Origin: Halomicroarcula saliterrae
GTDB taxonomy: Archaea > Halobacteriota > Halobacteria > Halobacteriales > Haloarculaceae
DNA: 64,000 bases
NCBI RefSeq assembly: GCF_031624395.1
Contig: NZ_JAMQON010000001.1
Location: forward strand, 1,364,001-1,428,000
Reading direction: 5' to 3'
Shown: one piece after another, positions 55,137 through 63,813 of the stretch
Layout of the letters: each line of letters opens with the position of its first letter
Numbering within the stretch: the first letter of the stretch is position 1
Position numbers and translations under genes: made by a program
The notes under the pieces: generated by a model
The model's input: the letters and a program-made list of their open reading frames with translations, nothing else
What the model was told of the DNA's origin: nothing
Databases searched by the model: none

Positions 55137-55739
55137 GTGGATTCTAATGACGTTCGGGAAGAGTGGGCCGACCGGTCGGGAGAGTACTCGCCGACCTACT
55201 ACGCCCACTACGGGCCGGACGAGACGAGTGAGCTGGTGCGGGCGAAGATAGAACGATACGCTGGAGCGGACGCGCGTGTGCTGGAGGTCGGCTGTGGCGT
55301 CGGCCGCCACCTCGCGGAGCTGGCCGAGGCCGGTTTCTCGGAGCTTTCGGGGGTAGACGTAAACGAGGAGGCACTCGACGTGCTGGACGAGACGTATCCG
55401 GAGCTTTCGGCCGCGGGCGAGTTCCACGCGGGGACCATCGAAGAGTACGTGGCGTCGGTCGAGAGGGACGCGTTCGACGCGGTGTTCTCGGTCGAGACGC
55501 TCCAGCACATCCATCCGGAGGCCGAGTGGGTGTTCGCGGAGCTGGCCCGGGTCAGCAGCGACCTCGTCGTCACCGTCGAGAACGAGAGCGGTGAGTACGG
55601 CACCGTCAACCACGTCGACGAGCAGCTCCCGCTGTACTACCGGGACTGGCGGACGGTGTTCACCGAACTGGGGTTCGAGGAGGTCGAGTCGGCCGAGCGG
55701 AAACGGGACACGGTACGGGTCTTCCGGCAGTCGGAGTAG
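55137..55739 (+). CDS. Class I SAM-dependent methyltransferase
   Basis: A 200-aa cytosolic methyltransferase with a short fold. Motif I is RVLEVGCGVGRHLAELAEAG (about residue 50), then GVDVNEEALDVL (acidic residue binding the SAM ribose), and FDAVFSVETLQHIHPE, the motif IV/post-region typical of type-11/type-25 small-molecule methyltransferases. The substrate cannot be deduced. The GTG at 55137 is one possible start; another in-frame GTG is at 55125. Confidence 0.8.
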   Translation: MDSNDVREEWADRSGEYSPTYYAHYGPDETSELVRAKIERYAGADARVLEVGCGVGRHLAELAEAGFSELSGVDVNEEALDVLDETYPELSAAGEFHAGTIEEYVASVERDAFDAVFSVETLQHIHPEAEWVFAELARVSSDLVVTVENESGEYGTVNHVDEQLPLYYRDWRTVFTELGFEEVESAERKRDTVRVFRQSE

Positions 55740-55793
55740 ACACACGGCCTCCGGCACCCACAACTATCCGTCCAGCGACCGAATCGGACGACG

Positions 55794-56681
55794 ATGTACG
55801 ACCACATCCTCGTTCCGACGGACGGGAGCGACCACGCGAGCCGCGCCGCGGACCACGGCGCGATGCTGGCCGAGGCGTTCGACGCGACGCTGCATCTACT
55901 CACCGTCGTCGACATCGAGGCGGCCGCGGGTCCCTTCTCCGCCGGCGGCGTCGACGAGGCCTACGTCGAAGACCGAACCGCCGCCGAACGGGAGGCGCTT
56001 TCGGACCTCACCGCCTCGCTGGAGGGGTCCGGAGCGGTCGAGACCACGGTAGCGACCGGTAACCCGGCGGAGGGGATTCTCGACTACGTCGACGACCACG
56101 GCGTCGACCTCGTGGTGATGGGCACCCACGGCCGGAGCGGGCTGCGGCGATACCTGACCGGAAGCGTGGCGGAGCGGGTGTTGCGACTGTCGCCCGTGCC
56201 GGTGCTTACGATGCGTGCCACCGACGAGAGCACCAGTGGCTACGAGGATATCCTCGTGCCCACCGACGGGAGCGAGCGGGCCCACGCCGCCCTGGCCCAC
56301 GCGCTGGCACTCGCCGACGCGTTCGACGGTACGCTCCACGCTGTCAGCGTCGTCAACGTCGGCGACATCGCCACCGGCGCCGAGGTCAGCGTGCCCGCGG
56401 GACTGCTGGACGAACTGGAGAGCCGGGCGACCGAGGCCACCCAGGCCATCGCGAGCGAGGCCGAAACGGCCGGCGTCGACGTGGTCACCGCGGTCAGTAC
56501 GGGCCGACCGAAACACGACCTGCTCGAGTACGTCGCGGCGAACGACATCGACCTCGTCTGTATGGGCACGCACGGACGGACCGGGCTGGACCGGGTACTG
56601 CTCGGGAGCACCGCGGAGGCACTGGTCAGACAGGCCGATACTCCGGTCCTGACCGTCAGCGAGGAGTCGGACGGGGACTGA
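55794..56681 (+). CDS. Universal stress protein with two tandem Usp domains
   Basis: A 295-aa cytosolic protein with two Usp domains (about 1-140 and 146-293). Both end in an intact ATP-binding loop: VVMGTHGRSGLRRYLTGSVA and VCMGTHGRTGLDRVLLGSTA, matching G-x2-G-x9-G-S/T. Each begins with a similar DHILVPTDGSDHA/EDILVPTDGSERA. It is more canonical than the single-domain Usp at 12112. The target process is unknown. Confidence 0.9.
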   Translation: MYDHILVPTDGSDHASRAADHGAMLAEAFDATLHLLTVVDIEAAAGPFSAGGVDEAYVEDRTAAEREALSDLTASLEGSGAVETTVATGNPAEGILDYVDDHGVDLVVMGTHGRSGLRRYLTGSVAERVLRLSPVPVLTMRATDESTSGYEDILVPTDGSERAHAALAHALALADAFDGTLHAVSVVNVGDIATGAEVSVPAGLLDELESRATEATQAIASEAETAGVDVVTAVSTGRPKHDLLEYVAANDIDLVCMGTHGRTGLDRVLLGSTAEALVRQADTPVLTVSEESDGD

Positions 56682-56694
56682 CAGCGCCCGCCGG

Positions 56695-57066
56695 TCAGGC
56701 CGACTCGGCGTGGAGTAACTCGTCGACGTCCCGGCGGAGCCGACTTTCCAGCGGTGGGGTGATCCGGTCCGCGGCCGGCCCGAGTTCAACCATGTCCTCG
56801 CCCTGTTCGTACCGGACTAAGTCGGCACCGGTCAGTATCGGCAGGTGGTCGTGGTACAGCGACATGTAGGTCTCCAGTCGCCGTTCGAGACAGACGCCCG
56901 AGCTGTCGGACTGCTCCCAGACGGTCACCTGATGGGCGACATCCGGGAGCCCGAGCGGGTTCGCGTATAGATGCAGACAGTACAGCAGATATCGCCGGCG
57001 CCTGTCCGCGAGCAGTGTCTCGGTGTCGGCGGCGGTGACCTCCGATTCGCCGGAGAACTCCCCCAT
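56695..57066 (-). CDS. DUF7344-like haloarchaeal regulator-type protein
   Basis: A protein of about 123 aa. The block LLADRRRRYLLYCLHLYANP, LPDVAHQVTVWEQ and LETYMSLYHDHLPILTGADL then VRYEQGEDMVELG matches the wHTH-like pattern of DUF7344, common in haloarchaea and thought to be DNA-binding. Two consecutive ATGs (57069, 57066) are possible starts; further upstream frames lack any family feature. A TATA-like CAGTATAACAAAA on the reverse strand near 57171-57183 would give a leader of about 85 bases. Confidence 0.75.
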   Translation of the reverse strand: MGEFSGESEVTAADTETLLADRRRRYLLYCLHLYANPLGLPDVAHQVTVWEQSDSSGVCLERRLETYMSLYHDHLPILTGADLVRYEQGEDMVELGPAADRITPPLESRLRRDVDELLHAESA

Positions 57067-57571
57067 CATCAGGTCCCCCCGGCGACACCCACGGTCGGTC
57101 TGGTCGAAACCGGTCCCTCGAGCAACTGTGTATCCTTCGTCACGGTGGACCGACCCTGACCCCGAGCGGGTTTTGTTATACTGCTCAAACCGACCCCGGT
57201 CTGTCCGGTAGCGGAGGGCTACTGTAGGTAAGCGCTCTCTACTTCGGCACTGAGACTGTGCTGGCGCTGGCTCACCGGGGTCAGGTCGGCTTACCGACGA
57301 CAGAGCGGCCGGGGCCAAGAACGGGTTTATTATGTCGCAATTCCAACTACTCTGTGTGGGCGTTCAGTAGCGCTCCCGGTACCAATGGAGAACAGTATCC
57401 GCTCTCGGCCCGCTGGTCGTGGCACTGCGTCGGGCGCCGACGAGGAGCGTACCGACCACCTCGCGCCCCGGGCACGGGGGCCAACAGCGGTCGACCCGAC
57501 CACAGTCAGTGGCGTGTGTTCGACACTCGCGACACTGGGTCGGGTAGTGCCGGACACAGCACGTTGGGCCG
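57067..57571. other. 505-base region between divergent genes, no firm gene
   Basis: It holds the reverse-strand TATA for the DUF7344-like gene (near 57177) and a plus-strand GGTTTATTATG (near 57325) for the DHH gene. That leaves a long leader of about 220 bases before 57572. A 65-codon open frame (57385-57582) overlaps the DHH start but has no family features and a composition unlike its neighbours, so I do not call it a gene. Confidence 0.4.
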
Positions 57572-58615
57572 ATGGGGTCTGAGACGGAGTTCTCGTTGAG
57601 CAAGCCCCAGCTGCTGTGGGAGCTGCTCTCCGAAAGTGAGACGCTCACTATCGTCTGTCACGACAACCCGGACCCGGACTGTCTGGCCAGCGCAGTCGGG
57701 CTGGGACGCATCGCGTCCGAGGCGGGTATCGAGGAGCACCACTGTATCTACAGCGGTGACATATCCCACCAGCAGAACCGCGCGCTCGTGAACCTCCTGG
57801 ACATCGAACTCGAACCGTTCTCCGTCGATCTGGTCCAGAACCGACCGCCCGGCTCGCTGCTGGCCTTCGTCGACCACTCTGTCCCCCGGGAGAACAACCG
57901 CGTCCCGAGGGGCACCGACATCGACATCATCATCGACCACCACCCGATCGAGGATATCGATGGCCGCTTCGTCGACAACCGCCAGACGGTGGGGGCGACT
58001 GCGACCATCGTGACCCAGTACATCCGCGCGCTCCCGATGGAACCGGCCGCCCGCATCGCGACCGCACTGCTGTTCGCGATTCGCCGCGAGACGCTCGATT
58101 TCCTCCGCGGCGTCACTCGCAACGAGTACGAGGCCGCCGCCTATCTCCACGAATACAGCGAACCGAAGGTGGTCAGACAGCTCTCGACGCCGGCCGTCAG
58201 CAGGGCGACCATCGACGCCATCGCCGACGCGATAGAGAACCGTCGCATCACCGGGTCAGTGCTCATCAGCCACGTCGGGCGGACGAGCGAACGGGACGCG
58301 CTCCCGCAGGCGGCCGACTATCTGATGACACTCGAGGGCATCGAGACCGCCATCGTCTTTGGCCTGGTGGACAACACCATCCAGCTCAGCGCCCGCTCGA
58401 CGGACTCGCGGGTACACATCGGACGGACACTCCACAGCGCGTTCGACGACGTCGGCAGTGCCGGCGGCCACCAGGAGATGGCTGGTGGCACCATCGAGCT
58501 CGGTATCTTCTCGGGGTACACCACCGACGACGAGCAGCTCATCGGTATCGTCGACCAGGTCATCACTGCCCGGCTCCGGTCGGCGCTCAACATCGATGGG
58601 CGAGACGGCGACTGA
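57572..58615 (+). CDS. DHH-family phosphoesterase (NrnA/RecJ-like)
   Basis: A 347-aa cytosolic Mn-dependent phosphoesterase. Motifs: HDNPDPDCLASAVGLGRIAS (motif I), ISHQQNRALVNLLDI, LAFVDHSVPRENN, and DIDIIIDHHPIED (DHH). The DHHA1 substrate motif is GSAGGHQEMAGGTIELG near the end. The family includes oligoribonucleases and cyclic-di-AMP-related phosphodiesterases; which applies is unknown. It is convergent with the aCPSF1 gene, one base apart. Confidence 0.92.
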   Translation: MGSETEFSLSKPQLLWELLSESETLTIVCHDNPDPDCLASAVGLGRIASEAGIEEHHCIYSGDISHQQNRALVNLLDIELEPFSVDLVQNRPPGSLLAFVDHSVPRENNRVPRGTDIDIIIDHHPIEDIDGRFVDNRQTVGATATIVTQYIRALPMEPAARIATALLFAIRRETLDFLRGVTRNEYEAAAYLHEYSEPKVVRQLSTPAVSRATIDAIADAIENRRITGSVLISHVGRTSERDALPQAADYLMTLEGIETAIVFGLVDNTIQLSARSTDSRVHIGRTLHSAFDDVGSAGGHQEMAGGTIELGIFSGYTTDDEQLIGIVDQVITARLRSALNIDGRDGD

Positions 58616-58616
58616 G

Positions 58617-60539
58617 CTACACGAAGCGGAACGTTTCGAGGTTCTTCGGGTTGAACGTCCGCATGTTGAACTTCTGGTACAGCGCCGAGGAGAGCTGGTT
58701 CGTCGAGCTCGCGTCGCCGTGGACACAGAGCACTTTCTCGGGGCGCGGATGCATCGTCTCGACGAACGTCTCCAGTCCCTGCCGGTCCGCGTGGCCGGAG
58801 AAGCCGTCGACAGTCTCGACACCCATCTTCAGGCTCACGCGCTCGGCTCGCGGGCCGCTCTTGTCCGACATCGTGATCTCGTCTTGGCCGCGCTGAATCT
58901 GGCGGCCCAGCGTCCCCTCGGCCTGATAGCCGACGAAGACCATCGTGTTGTCCGGGTCCCCGCCCAGCAGGCGGAGCCACGACATGACCGGGCCGCCGGT
59001 GACCATCCCCGAGGTGGTGAGGATGATAGCCGGCTCCTCGTCGACGATGTCCTGTCGCATCTCCTCGCCGCCGTCGACCTGCTGGAACTGCTCGGCGAGG
59101 AACGGGTTGTCGTCCTGATAGAGGATTCGGTCCCGCAGGCTCTCCCGGAGATACTCCGGATAGGCCGTGTGGATGGCCGTCGCCTCGCGAATCATCCCGT
59201 CGAGATACACCGGCATCGTCGGGATGTCGCCGGAGGACATCGCCTCCTCCAGCACCAGCATCAGCTCCTGGGAGCGACCGACGGCGAAGGCCGGAATCAG
59301 AATCTTCCCCTCCTTCTCGTAGGCCTCGTTGATGACGCGCTTGAGAACGCGCTCGGAGTCCTCCTGGTCGGTCTGGTAGTCGTTTTTACCACCGTAGGTG
59401 GACTCTAACACGAGCGTCTCGACCCGGGGGAAGTCGTTGACGGCGCCGTCGAGCAGGCGCGTGTCCTTGTAGTGGATGTCGCCGGAGAAAGCGACGTTGT
59501 AGCGGCCTTCGCCGATGTGGAAGTGACACACCGCCGAGCCCAGGATGTGGCCGGCGTTGTGCATCGTGAGCTTGATGTCGGGCGCGATGTCGGTGACGTT
59601 GCCGAACTCCAGCGGAATCGTGTGTTTCAGAGCGTCCCGGACCTGCTGGCTCTCGTACGGCGGGGCACGCCCCTCCTTTGCGGCCACGTCGAGATAGTCC
59701 AGTTGCAGGAGCCCCATCAGGTCACGCGTGGGCGCCGTGGTGTAGATGGGGCCGTCGTAGCCGTACTTGAACAGGATGGGGATGAGTGCGGAGTGGTCGA
59801 GGTGTGCGTGTGTGAGGACGACGGCGTCGATGGAGTTGGGGCCGGCCGCGAGCGCCTCGGGCACCTGCAGATACGGCACCTCTCCCTCGGCGCCGGGCTT
59901 GTCGCCGCAGTCGATGAGGATGCGGGACTCGGGCGTCGAGAGGATAAAGGAGGCGCGACCGACTTCGCGACAGCAGCCAAGCGTCGTCAGCCGGACCCAG
60001 TTGTCGTCGGCCGTCTTCGGCCGGTTGATCTGTCGACCGACCCGCTCCAAGATATCCCGGCGCTCGTTGCGCTCCTGTTTCAGGAAGTTCCTGACGTTCG
60101 AGACGGTGTTTGACTCCATGGGTGGCGTCCGAACGACTTCGGGCGTCCAGCCGACGCTCGCGGATATCTGGTCCAGCGTCTCGCCGTGACGGCCGATGAC
60201 GCGGCCCGGCTTCTCGGCTTCGATGAACACTTCACCGGTGTCCTGGTCGAAATCCAGATTCTGGACCCCGGCGTCTTCCGGGATAGTCTCCTCGATTCGG
60301 GCTTCCGCCTCGGCCCGGGGGACCAGCGCGTCCTGCGTCGGGCGGACGTTGATACGCTTCCGGAGCGTCTGGGCGAGGTTCCGGACGATGCCGTCGCGGG
60401 TGGCGACCTCCTTGGCCTCGGGCGTGTAGATGACCAGCTCGGGTCCCTCGAACGCGACGGACGCGATGGTAATATCGTCGGGCGTCTCCGACTCGACCTG
60501 TGCTTTGATCTTCTCTAGTGTCTCGTCTGCAGTACTCAT
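58617..60539 (-). CDS. Archaeal beta-CASP ribonuclease aCPSF1 (KH-MBL-beta-CASP)
   Basis: A 640-aa protein related to the eukaryotic CPSF73 endonuclease; in methanogens aCPSF1 acts in transcription termination. It has two N-terminal KH-type RNA-binding domains (about 1-150, with GRVIGRHGETLDQISA), then the metallo-beta-lactamase domain with VLTHAHLDHSALIPIL and a beta-CASP insert (ILIPAFAVGRSQELMLVLEE, TSGMVTGGPV) and a C-terminal SGHADRQGL. The ATG at 60539 gives the conserved MSTADETLEKIKA start. The metal ligands are intact. Confidence 0.95.
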   Translation of the reverse strand: MSTADETLEKIKAQVESETPDDITIASVAFEGPELVIYTPEAKEVATRDGIVRNLAQTLRKRINVRPTQDALVPRAEAEARIEETIPEDAGVQNLDFDQDTGEVFIEAEKPGRVIGRHGETLDQISASVGWTPEVVRTPPMESNTVSNVRNFLKQERNERRDILERVGRQINRPKTADDNWVRLTTLGCCREVGRASFILSTPESRILIDCGDKPGAEGEVPYLQVPEALAAGPNSIDAVVLTHAHLDHSALIPILFKYGYDGPIYTTAPTRDLMGLLQLDYLDVAAKEGRAPPYESQQVRDALKHTIPLEFGNVTDIAPDIKLTMHNAGHILGSAVCHFHIGEGRYNVAFSGDIHYKDTRLLDGAVNDFPRVETLVLESTYGGKNDYQTDQEDSERVLKRVINEAYEKEGKILIPAFAVGRSQELMLVLEEAMSSGDIPTMPVYLDGMIREATAIHTAYPEYLRESLRDRILYQDDNPFLAEQFQQVDGGEEMRQDIVDEEPAIILTTSGMVTGGPVMSWLRLLGGDPDNTMVFVGYQAEGTLGRQIQRGQDEITMSDKSGPRAERVSLKMGVETVDGFSGHADRQGLETFVETMHPRPEKVLCVHGDASSTNQLSSALYQKFNMRTFNPKNLETFRFV

Positions 60540-60729
60540 GTATGCGGGAAAGCGACGATTGGAGATTCGGCCGTCGAAGAACAACGGCTATCGAATGTCG
60601 TTACCTAACCGAAAGACAACCATAGATAAGAAACTTTGCTTCCCGGGAGACGGCCCTGTCGTTCGATACCACGGCCCGAGTGGGCCTGCTACCGACCGAT
60701 TTTAGTGTCTGTCGACCCTCGCTGTACAC

Positions 60730-60906
60730 ATGGGTTTTGGTAGCTACGACGAGTCCGAGCAGAAGGACCAGAACGTCGATACCGACGACAGCGACGGCGT
60801 CGCTGTCCACGAGAACGACCACGACGGCGACGTCTCCTTCGAGATGGAGGGGTCGACGAGCGACCTCGTCGACAAGCTCGGCGAGATGAAAGACGAGGAG
60901 AGCTAG
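60730..60906 (+). CDS. DUF5786-like small acidic protein
   Basis: A 58-aa very acidic protein: MGFGSYDESEQKDQNVDTDD, then a HENDHDGDVSFEME strand and SDLVDKLGEMKDEES. The start and the central HDGxVSFE match the haloarchaeal DUF5786 family as I know it. No membrane or Cys. A GATTTTAGTG box about 30 bases upstream of the ATG suggests a leaderless mRNA. Its last four bases overlap the end of the convergent glutaredoxin gene. Confidence 0.75.
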   Translation: MGFGSYDESEQKDQNVDTDDSDGVAVHENDHDGDVSFEMEGSTSDLVDKLGEMKDEES

Positions 60907-61241
60907 ACCTGTAGCGTCTCGGCGAGGTCACCGTTGTCGTCGAGCTGTTCTAGAATGTCGCTGCCGCCGACGAACTCCCCGTCCACGAACGTCTGGGGAA
61001 TCGTCTCGCGGCCGCTGTACTCCGCGAGCGCCTCGCGGTAGGCCTCGGTGGCCGTCAGAACGTTCACCGTCGTCACGTCTTCGCGGTGCTGTCCGATGAG
61101 TCCCAGCGCCTTCCGGGAGTAGCCACACTGGGGCATCATCTCGGTCCCCTTCATGAACAGGGCGACCTCGCTGTTCTCGATGGTCTCCTCGACGTTCGAG
61201 CGGGCCTCTTCCGGCGAGAGTTCTCGGGGTTCGAAGCTCAT
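60903..61241 (-). CDS. Monothiol glutaredoxin-family protein
   Basis: A 112-aa protein of the Grx4/GrxD monothiol class: ENSEVALFMKGTEMMPQCGY with a single active Cys (CGYS, where the classic is CGFS), then TIPQTFVDGEFVGGSDILEQ with the cis-Pro and the GG substrate loop. Such proteins carry [2Fe-2S] clusters with BolA partners, and a BolA gene lies 37 bases upstream on the same strand. The organism uses gamma-glutamylcysteine, so the thiol ligand differs from glutathione. Confidence 0.9.
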   Translation of the reverse strand: MSFEPRELSPEEARSNVEETIENSEVALFMKGTEMMPQCGYSRKALGLIGQHREDVTTVNVLTATEAYREALAEYSGRETIPQTFVDGEFVGGSDILEQLDDNGDLAETLQV

Positions 61242-61278
61242 GGCTCCCTGTACCGGCCCGACAGGGAAATGCGTACCG

Positions 61279-61512
61279 CTACTCTGGGACGCTGGTGGTC
61301 AGTTCGATGGCGTGGATGTCCCGCGTGAGATGCGCTCCCAGCGCGTCGTGGACCAGCTGGTGCTGGTCGACGAGCGATTTCCCCTCGAAGGCCGGCGAGA
61401 CGACCTCGACGGCGTAGTGGCTGTCGTCGTCCGGGTCCCGCGGCGTCGTCACTGTCGCCGCCGCGTCCGGGATCTCCCGTTCGATGATGGCCGCGACCTC
61501 GTCTGCGTTCAT
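61279..61512 (-). CDS. BolA-family protein
   Basis: A 77-aa cytosolic protein: MNADEVAAIIEREIPDAAAT, HYAVEVVSPAFEGKSLVDQH and QLVHDALGAHLTRDIHAIEL, the BolA pattern with the conserved LxxRHQxV-like segment as LVDQHQLVHDAL. BolA and monothiol glutaredoxin form [2Fe-2S]-bridged complexes in other organisms, and the next gene downstream here is such a glutaredoxin. I chose the ATG at 61512, which gives the usual N terminus. Confidence 0.88.
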   Translation of the reverse strand: MNADEVAAIIEREIPDAAATVTTPRDPDDDSHYAVEVVSPAFEGKSLVDQHQLVHDALGAHLTRDIHAIELTTSVPE

Positions 61513-61602
61513 ACTCCCAGTCAGGCCACCGGCGAGGAAAACAGTTGGGCTCTGGTCCCGCTTGCCCACCCGCGCCTCGCCGATTCGTCGGCGGCCGAAA
61601 CG

Positions 61603-61899
61603 TCAGTGTCCCTCCGGGGATATCGATGCCGTCCCGTCGCCGTACAGGAGAACCGAGAGATAGAGGTGCGTGAACTGCAATTTCGATCCCTCGTCCATCG
61701 ACAGCAAGAGCCGGTCGAGCGCGTCGGGGTCGACCGACTCACCGAGCGGTTCGACCGCCGTCGGGTCGCAGTTCATCATCACGCTGATGAGCCGTATCAC
61801 GGCGACGCTCGGCGGTGTCTCGTCCCAGTCGAACTGTCTGGATATCGTCTGGTCTGTCCCATCCCGTCCCACGTTTTCGCCAGAGCCGCTATCTGTCAT
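61603..61899 (-). CDS. HalOD1 output-domain protein (second)
   Basis: A protein of about 98 aa with a short Gly/Asp-rich leader, then the HalOD1 domain: PPSVAVIRLISVMMNCDPTA, VEPLGESVDPDALDRLLLSM and C-terminal strands LQFTHLYLSVLLYGDGTASI. It shares the layout of the HalOD1 protein at 29571. An ATG at 61926 is an alternative start; AT-rich DNA beyond 61900 looks like its promoter. The mechanism is unknown. Confidence 0.8.
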   Translation of the reverse strand: MTDSGSGENVGRDGTDQTISRQFDWDETPPSVAVIRLISVMMNCDPTAVEPLGESVDPDALDRLLLSMDEGSKLQFTHLYLSVLLYGDGTASISPEGH

Positions 61900-62013
61900 G
61901 TAATTCAAATATAATGCCTCACCCACATATAATTGTGCAAAAGTTTTGTCCTTAATTTACCGGATAGACCGGCGATATCGGGGAGGGGAAGAACCGGCGC
62001 TGGGTCCCGCCGC

Positions 62014-62424
62014 TCAGCCCAGTAACCGACTGTGGGTCGGTTTCATACAGCGGTCCTGAACGACGCGTCGGCCGGCCGCCTCGGCGCGTGCCACGGCCTC
62101 GTCGTCGTGGATACCGAGCTGGAGCCAGATGACGGCGTCCTCGTCGCGGTCGAGCGCCGCGTCGACGATGTCGGCGACCTCTTCGCTGGGACGGAACACG
62201 TCAACGATATCTATCTCACCGGGGACATCGGCCAGCGAGTCGTAGGCTTCGCGGCCGAATATCTCGTCGGCGAAGGGGTTGACCGGGACGACGTCGTACC
62301 CCTGCTCTAGCAGGTACTTGGGTATCTCGTGGGCGTCCTTTCCGGGACTGGTCGAGCAGCCGACGACGGCGACACGGTCCAGCGTGAGTATCTCTCGGAG
62401 TTGGTCGTCCGCAGTGACTGGCAT
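62014..62424 (-). CDS. CoA-binding domain protein (YccU-like)
   Basis: A 136-aa cytosolic Rossmann protein: VAVVGCSTSPGKDAHEIPKY, GYDVVPVNPFADEIFGREAY, IDIVDVFRPSEEVADIVDAA and VIWLQLGIHDDEAVARAEAA, then VVQDRCMKPTHSRL, all diagnostic of the YccU/CoA-binding family. It binds CoA or a related nucleotide, but a catalytic role is not established. The ATG at 62424 precedes the first strand; a Gly/Arg-rich extension upstream is not conserved-looking. Confidence 0.9.
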   Translation of the reverse strand: MPVTADDQLREILTLDRVAVVGCSTSPGKDAHEIPKYLLEQGYDVVPVNPFADEIFGREAYDSLADVPGEIDIVDVFRPSEEVADIVDAALDRDEDAVIWLQLGIHDDEAVARAEAAGRRVVQDRCMKPTHSRLLG

Positions 62425-62485
62425 ACCGGCCCTACGTCGCACGGGAACTAAACCCACACGGACGCCGGCAGTGGCCGGTTCCCGG

Positions 62486-63460
62486 CTACCCGGTCCGTTC
62501 CGAGAGGAACGCCCGCGCCCGTTCACGACCCAGTTCCCGAAGCTCGTCGAGAAACGCGGGACTGCGGTCCACTTTCGTCGCGTACCCCAGCTGGCGGTCG
62601 AGCTGGATGCGGTGGACGTCGATGTGGTTGAACCGGTCGGCGGGGAGGGTGCCGTCGGCGACCCACTCGTTGACTTTCTCGACGAACCGTACCTCCTGGT
62701 TCAGGGAGAGGTTCCCCGAGAGCTGATTGCGCCGGTCGGCGATCGTCTCGACGGTCCGTGGCTCGCCCTCGAAGGACTGTGGGTTGACCTGGATAATCCA
62801 CAGCTCCTCGGGTTTGCGGTCCGGCGGCACGTCCATGAGGTCCTTGACCGGTGGGTTCTGTGAAAACAGGCCGTCCCAGTGGAGGTGCCCGTGAATGTCG
62901 ACGGCCCTGAAGAGGTTCGGCACCGCGGCCGACGCCAGCACCGCCTCTACGGTGACTGCCTCGTCGACGAACGTCTCGAAGACGCCGGCGTTGAGGTCGA
63001 CGGTCCCGACGACCAGCTCCGGTGCCGACCGTTTGCAGTAGCCCGGGATGGCCTCGAAATCGATGTACCGTTCGAGGATGGTCCGGATGCGCTCCTTGCC
63101 GACCTCCGGCCCGGCTAGCTGGTACGGGCTGATAGCGGGGAGGGGAAAGCCGCCGCTTCCCAGCCGGCTCAGTCCGGTGACCCAGCTGTTCGCGAGCCTG
63201 TCTGTGACCCCTGTAGCGGCGAGGTCGTCCCACAGGGCGGTGACGATATCGCTCGCCCGGTCGGGGCCGTCGGTGACCAGCCCGTACCACACTGCGAGCG
63301 CGTTGAACGCGCCCCCGGAGGTCCCGCTGATGCCCACCAGTCGGTAGCTATCGTCCCAGTTCTCCAGCAGCGTACGAAGCACGCCGGCGGTAAACGCCGT
63401 GTGGCTGCCGCCGCCCTGACAGGCGATAGCGACGCGGGTCGGGCGGTCAGTGTCGGACAT
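62486..63460 (-). CDS. Patatin-like phospholipase family protein
   Basis: A 324-aa predicted lipid acyl hydrolase. The oxyanion-hole region is IACQGGGSHTAFTAGVL, the nucleophile elbow is GISGTSGGAFNALA (G-x-S-x-G), and the catalytic Asp is in HWDGLFSQNPPVKDL (D-G-x). The Ser-Asp dyad is intact. Archaeal membranes are ether-linked, so the substrate is not a usual ester phospholipid; imported lipids or acyl-proteins are possible. I chose the ATG at 63460. It is a single gene with divergent neighbours. Confidence 0.88.
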   Translation of the reverse strand: MSDTDRPTRVAIACQGGGSHTAFTAGVLRTLLENWDDSYRLVGISGTSGGAFNALAVWYGLVTDGPDRASDIVTALWDDLAATGVTDRLANSWVTGLSRLGSGGFPLPAISPYQLAGPEVGKERIRTILERYIDFEAIPGYCKRSAPELVVGTVDLNAGVFETFVDEAVTVEAVLASAAVPNLFRAVDIHGHLHWDGLFSQNPPVKDLMDVPPDRKPEELWIIQVNPQSFEGEPRTVETIADRRNQLSGNLSLNQEVRFVEKVNEWVADGTLPADRFNHIDVHRIQLDRQLGYATKVDRSPAFLDELRELGRERARAFLSERTG

Positions 63461-63584
63461 TGTCCAGTGGGGGTAGTGCAACCACGGTATTAGTTGGCCA
63501 CCACGACATTGTCAGGGCGGTTACGGTCCTGTTACCGCGAAGCTATACCCCCGGAGCGACTAGGTGTCTCTCGATAGAGAATTC

Positions 63585-63749
63585 ATGCCCCCCAGAACGA
63601 GTCGACACGATGATATACACGCCGAGACCGATAGCTACGACCGGTACAGCCACGTCAAGACCGAGAGCGGCGATATCATCTACGACACCGAGTGCGAAGA
63701 CGCCTGGATACAGGCCGACGAATCGGCCGGCCTCGACGAGTGGCGGTAG
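63585..63749 (+). CDS. Small acidic protein (DUF7331-like)
   Basis: A 54-aa protein: MPPRTSRHDDIHAETDSYDR, YSHVKTESGDIIYDTECEDA then WIQADESAGLDEWR. The regular YDxYSHVKTxSGDIIYD pattern fits a haloarchaeal family that I recall as DUF7331. One Cys is present, no membrane segment. A GTG seven codons upstream (63564) is an alternative start. Function is unknown. Confidence 0.65.
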   Translation: MPPRTSRHDDIHAETDSYDRYSHVKTESGDIIYDTECEDAWIQADESAGLDEWR

Positions 63750-63813
63750 GCCGGGCAAGCGGGTGGTCCCCGATACAGTGTGTTTAACCGGCTGTGGTCG
63801 CTACTGAGCGGCG

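Noticed and set aside
57385..57582. 65-codon frame overlapping the DHH gene start
   Set aside because: No family features and Arg/Ala/Thr-rich composition unlike haloarchaeal acidic proteins; it is probably part of a long leader.
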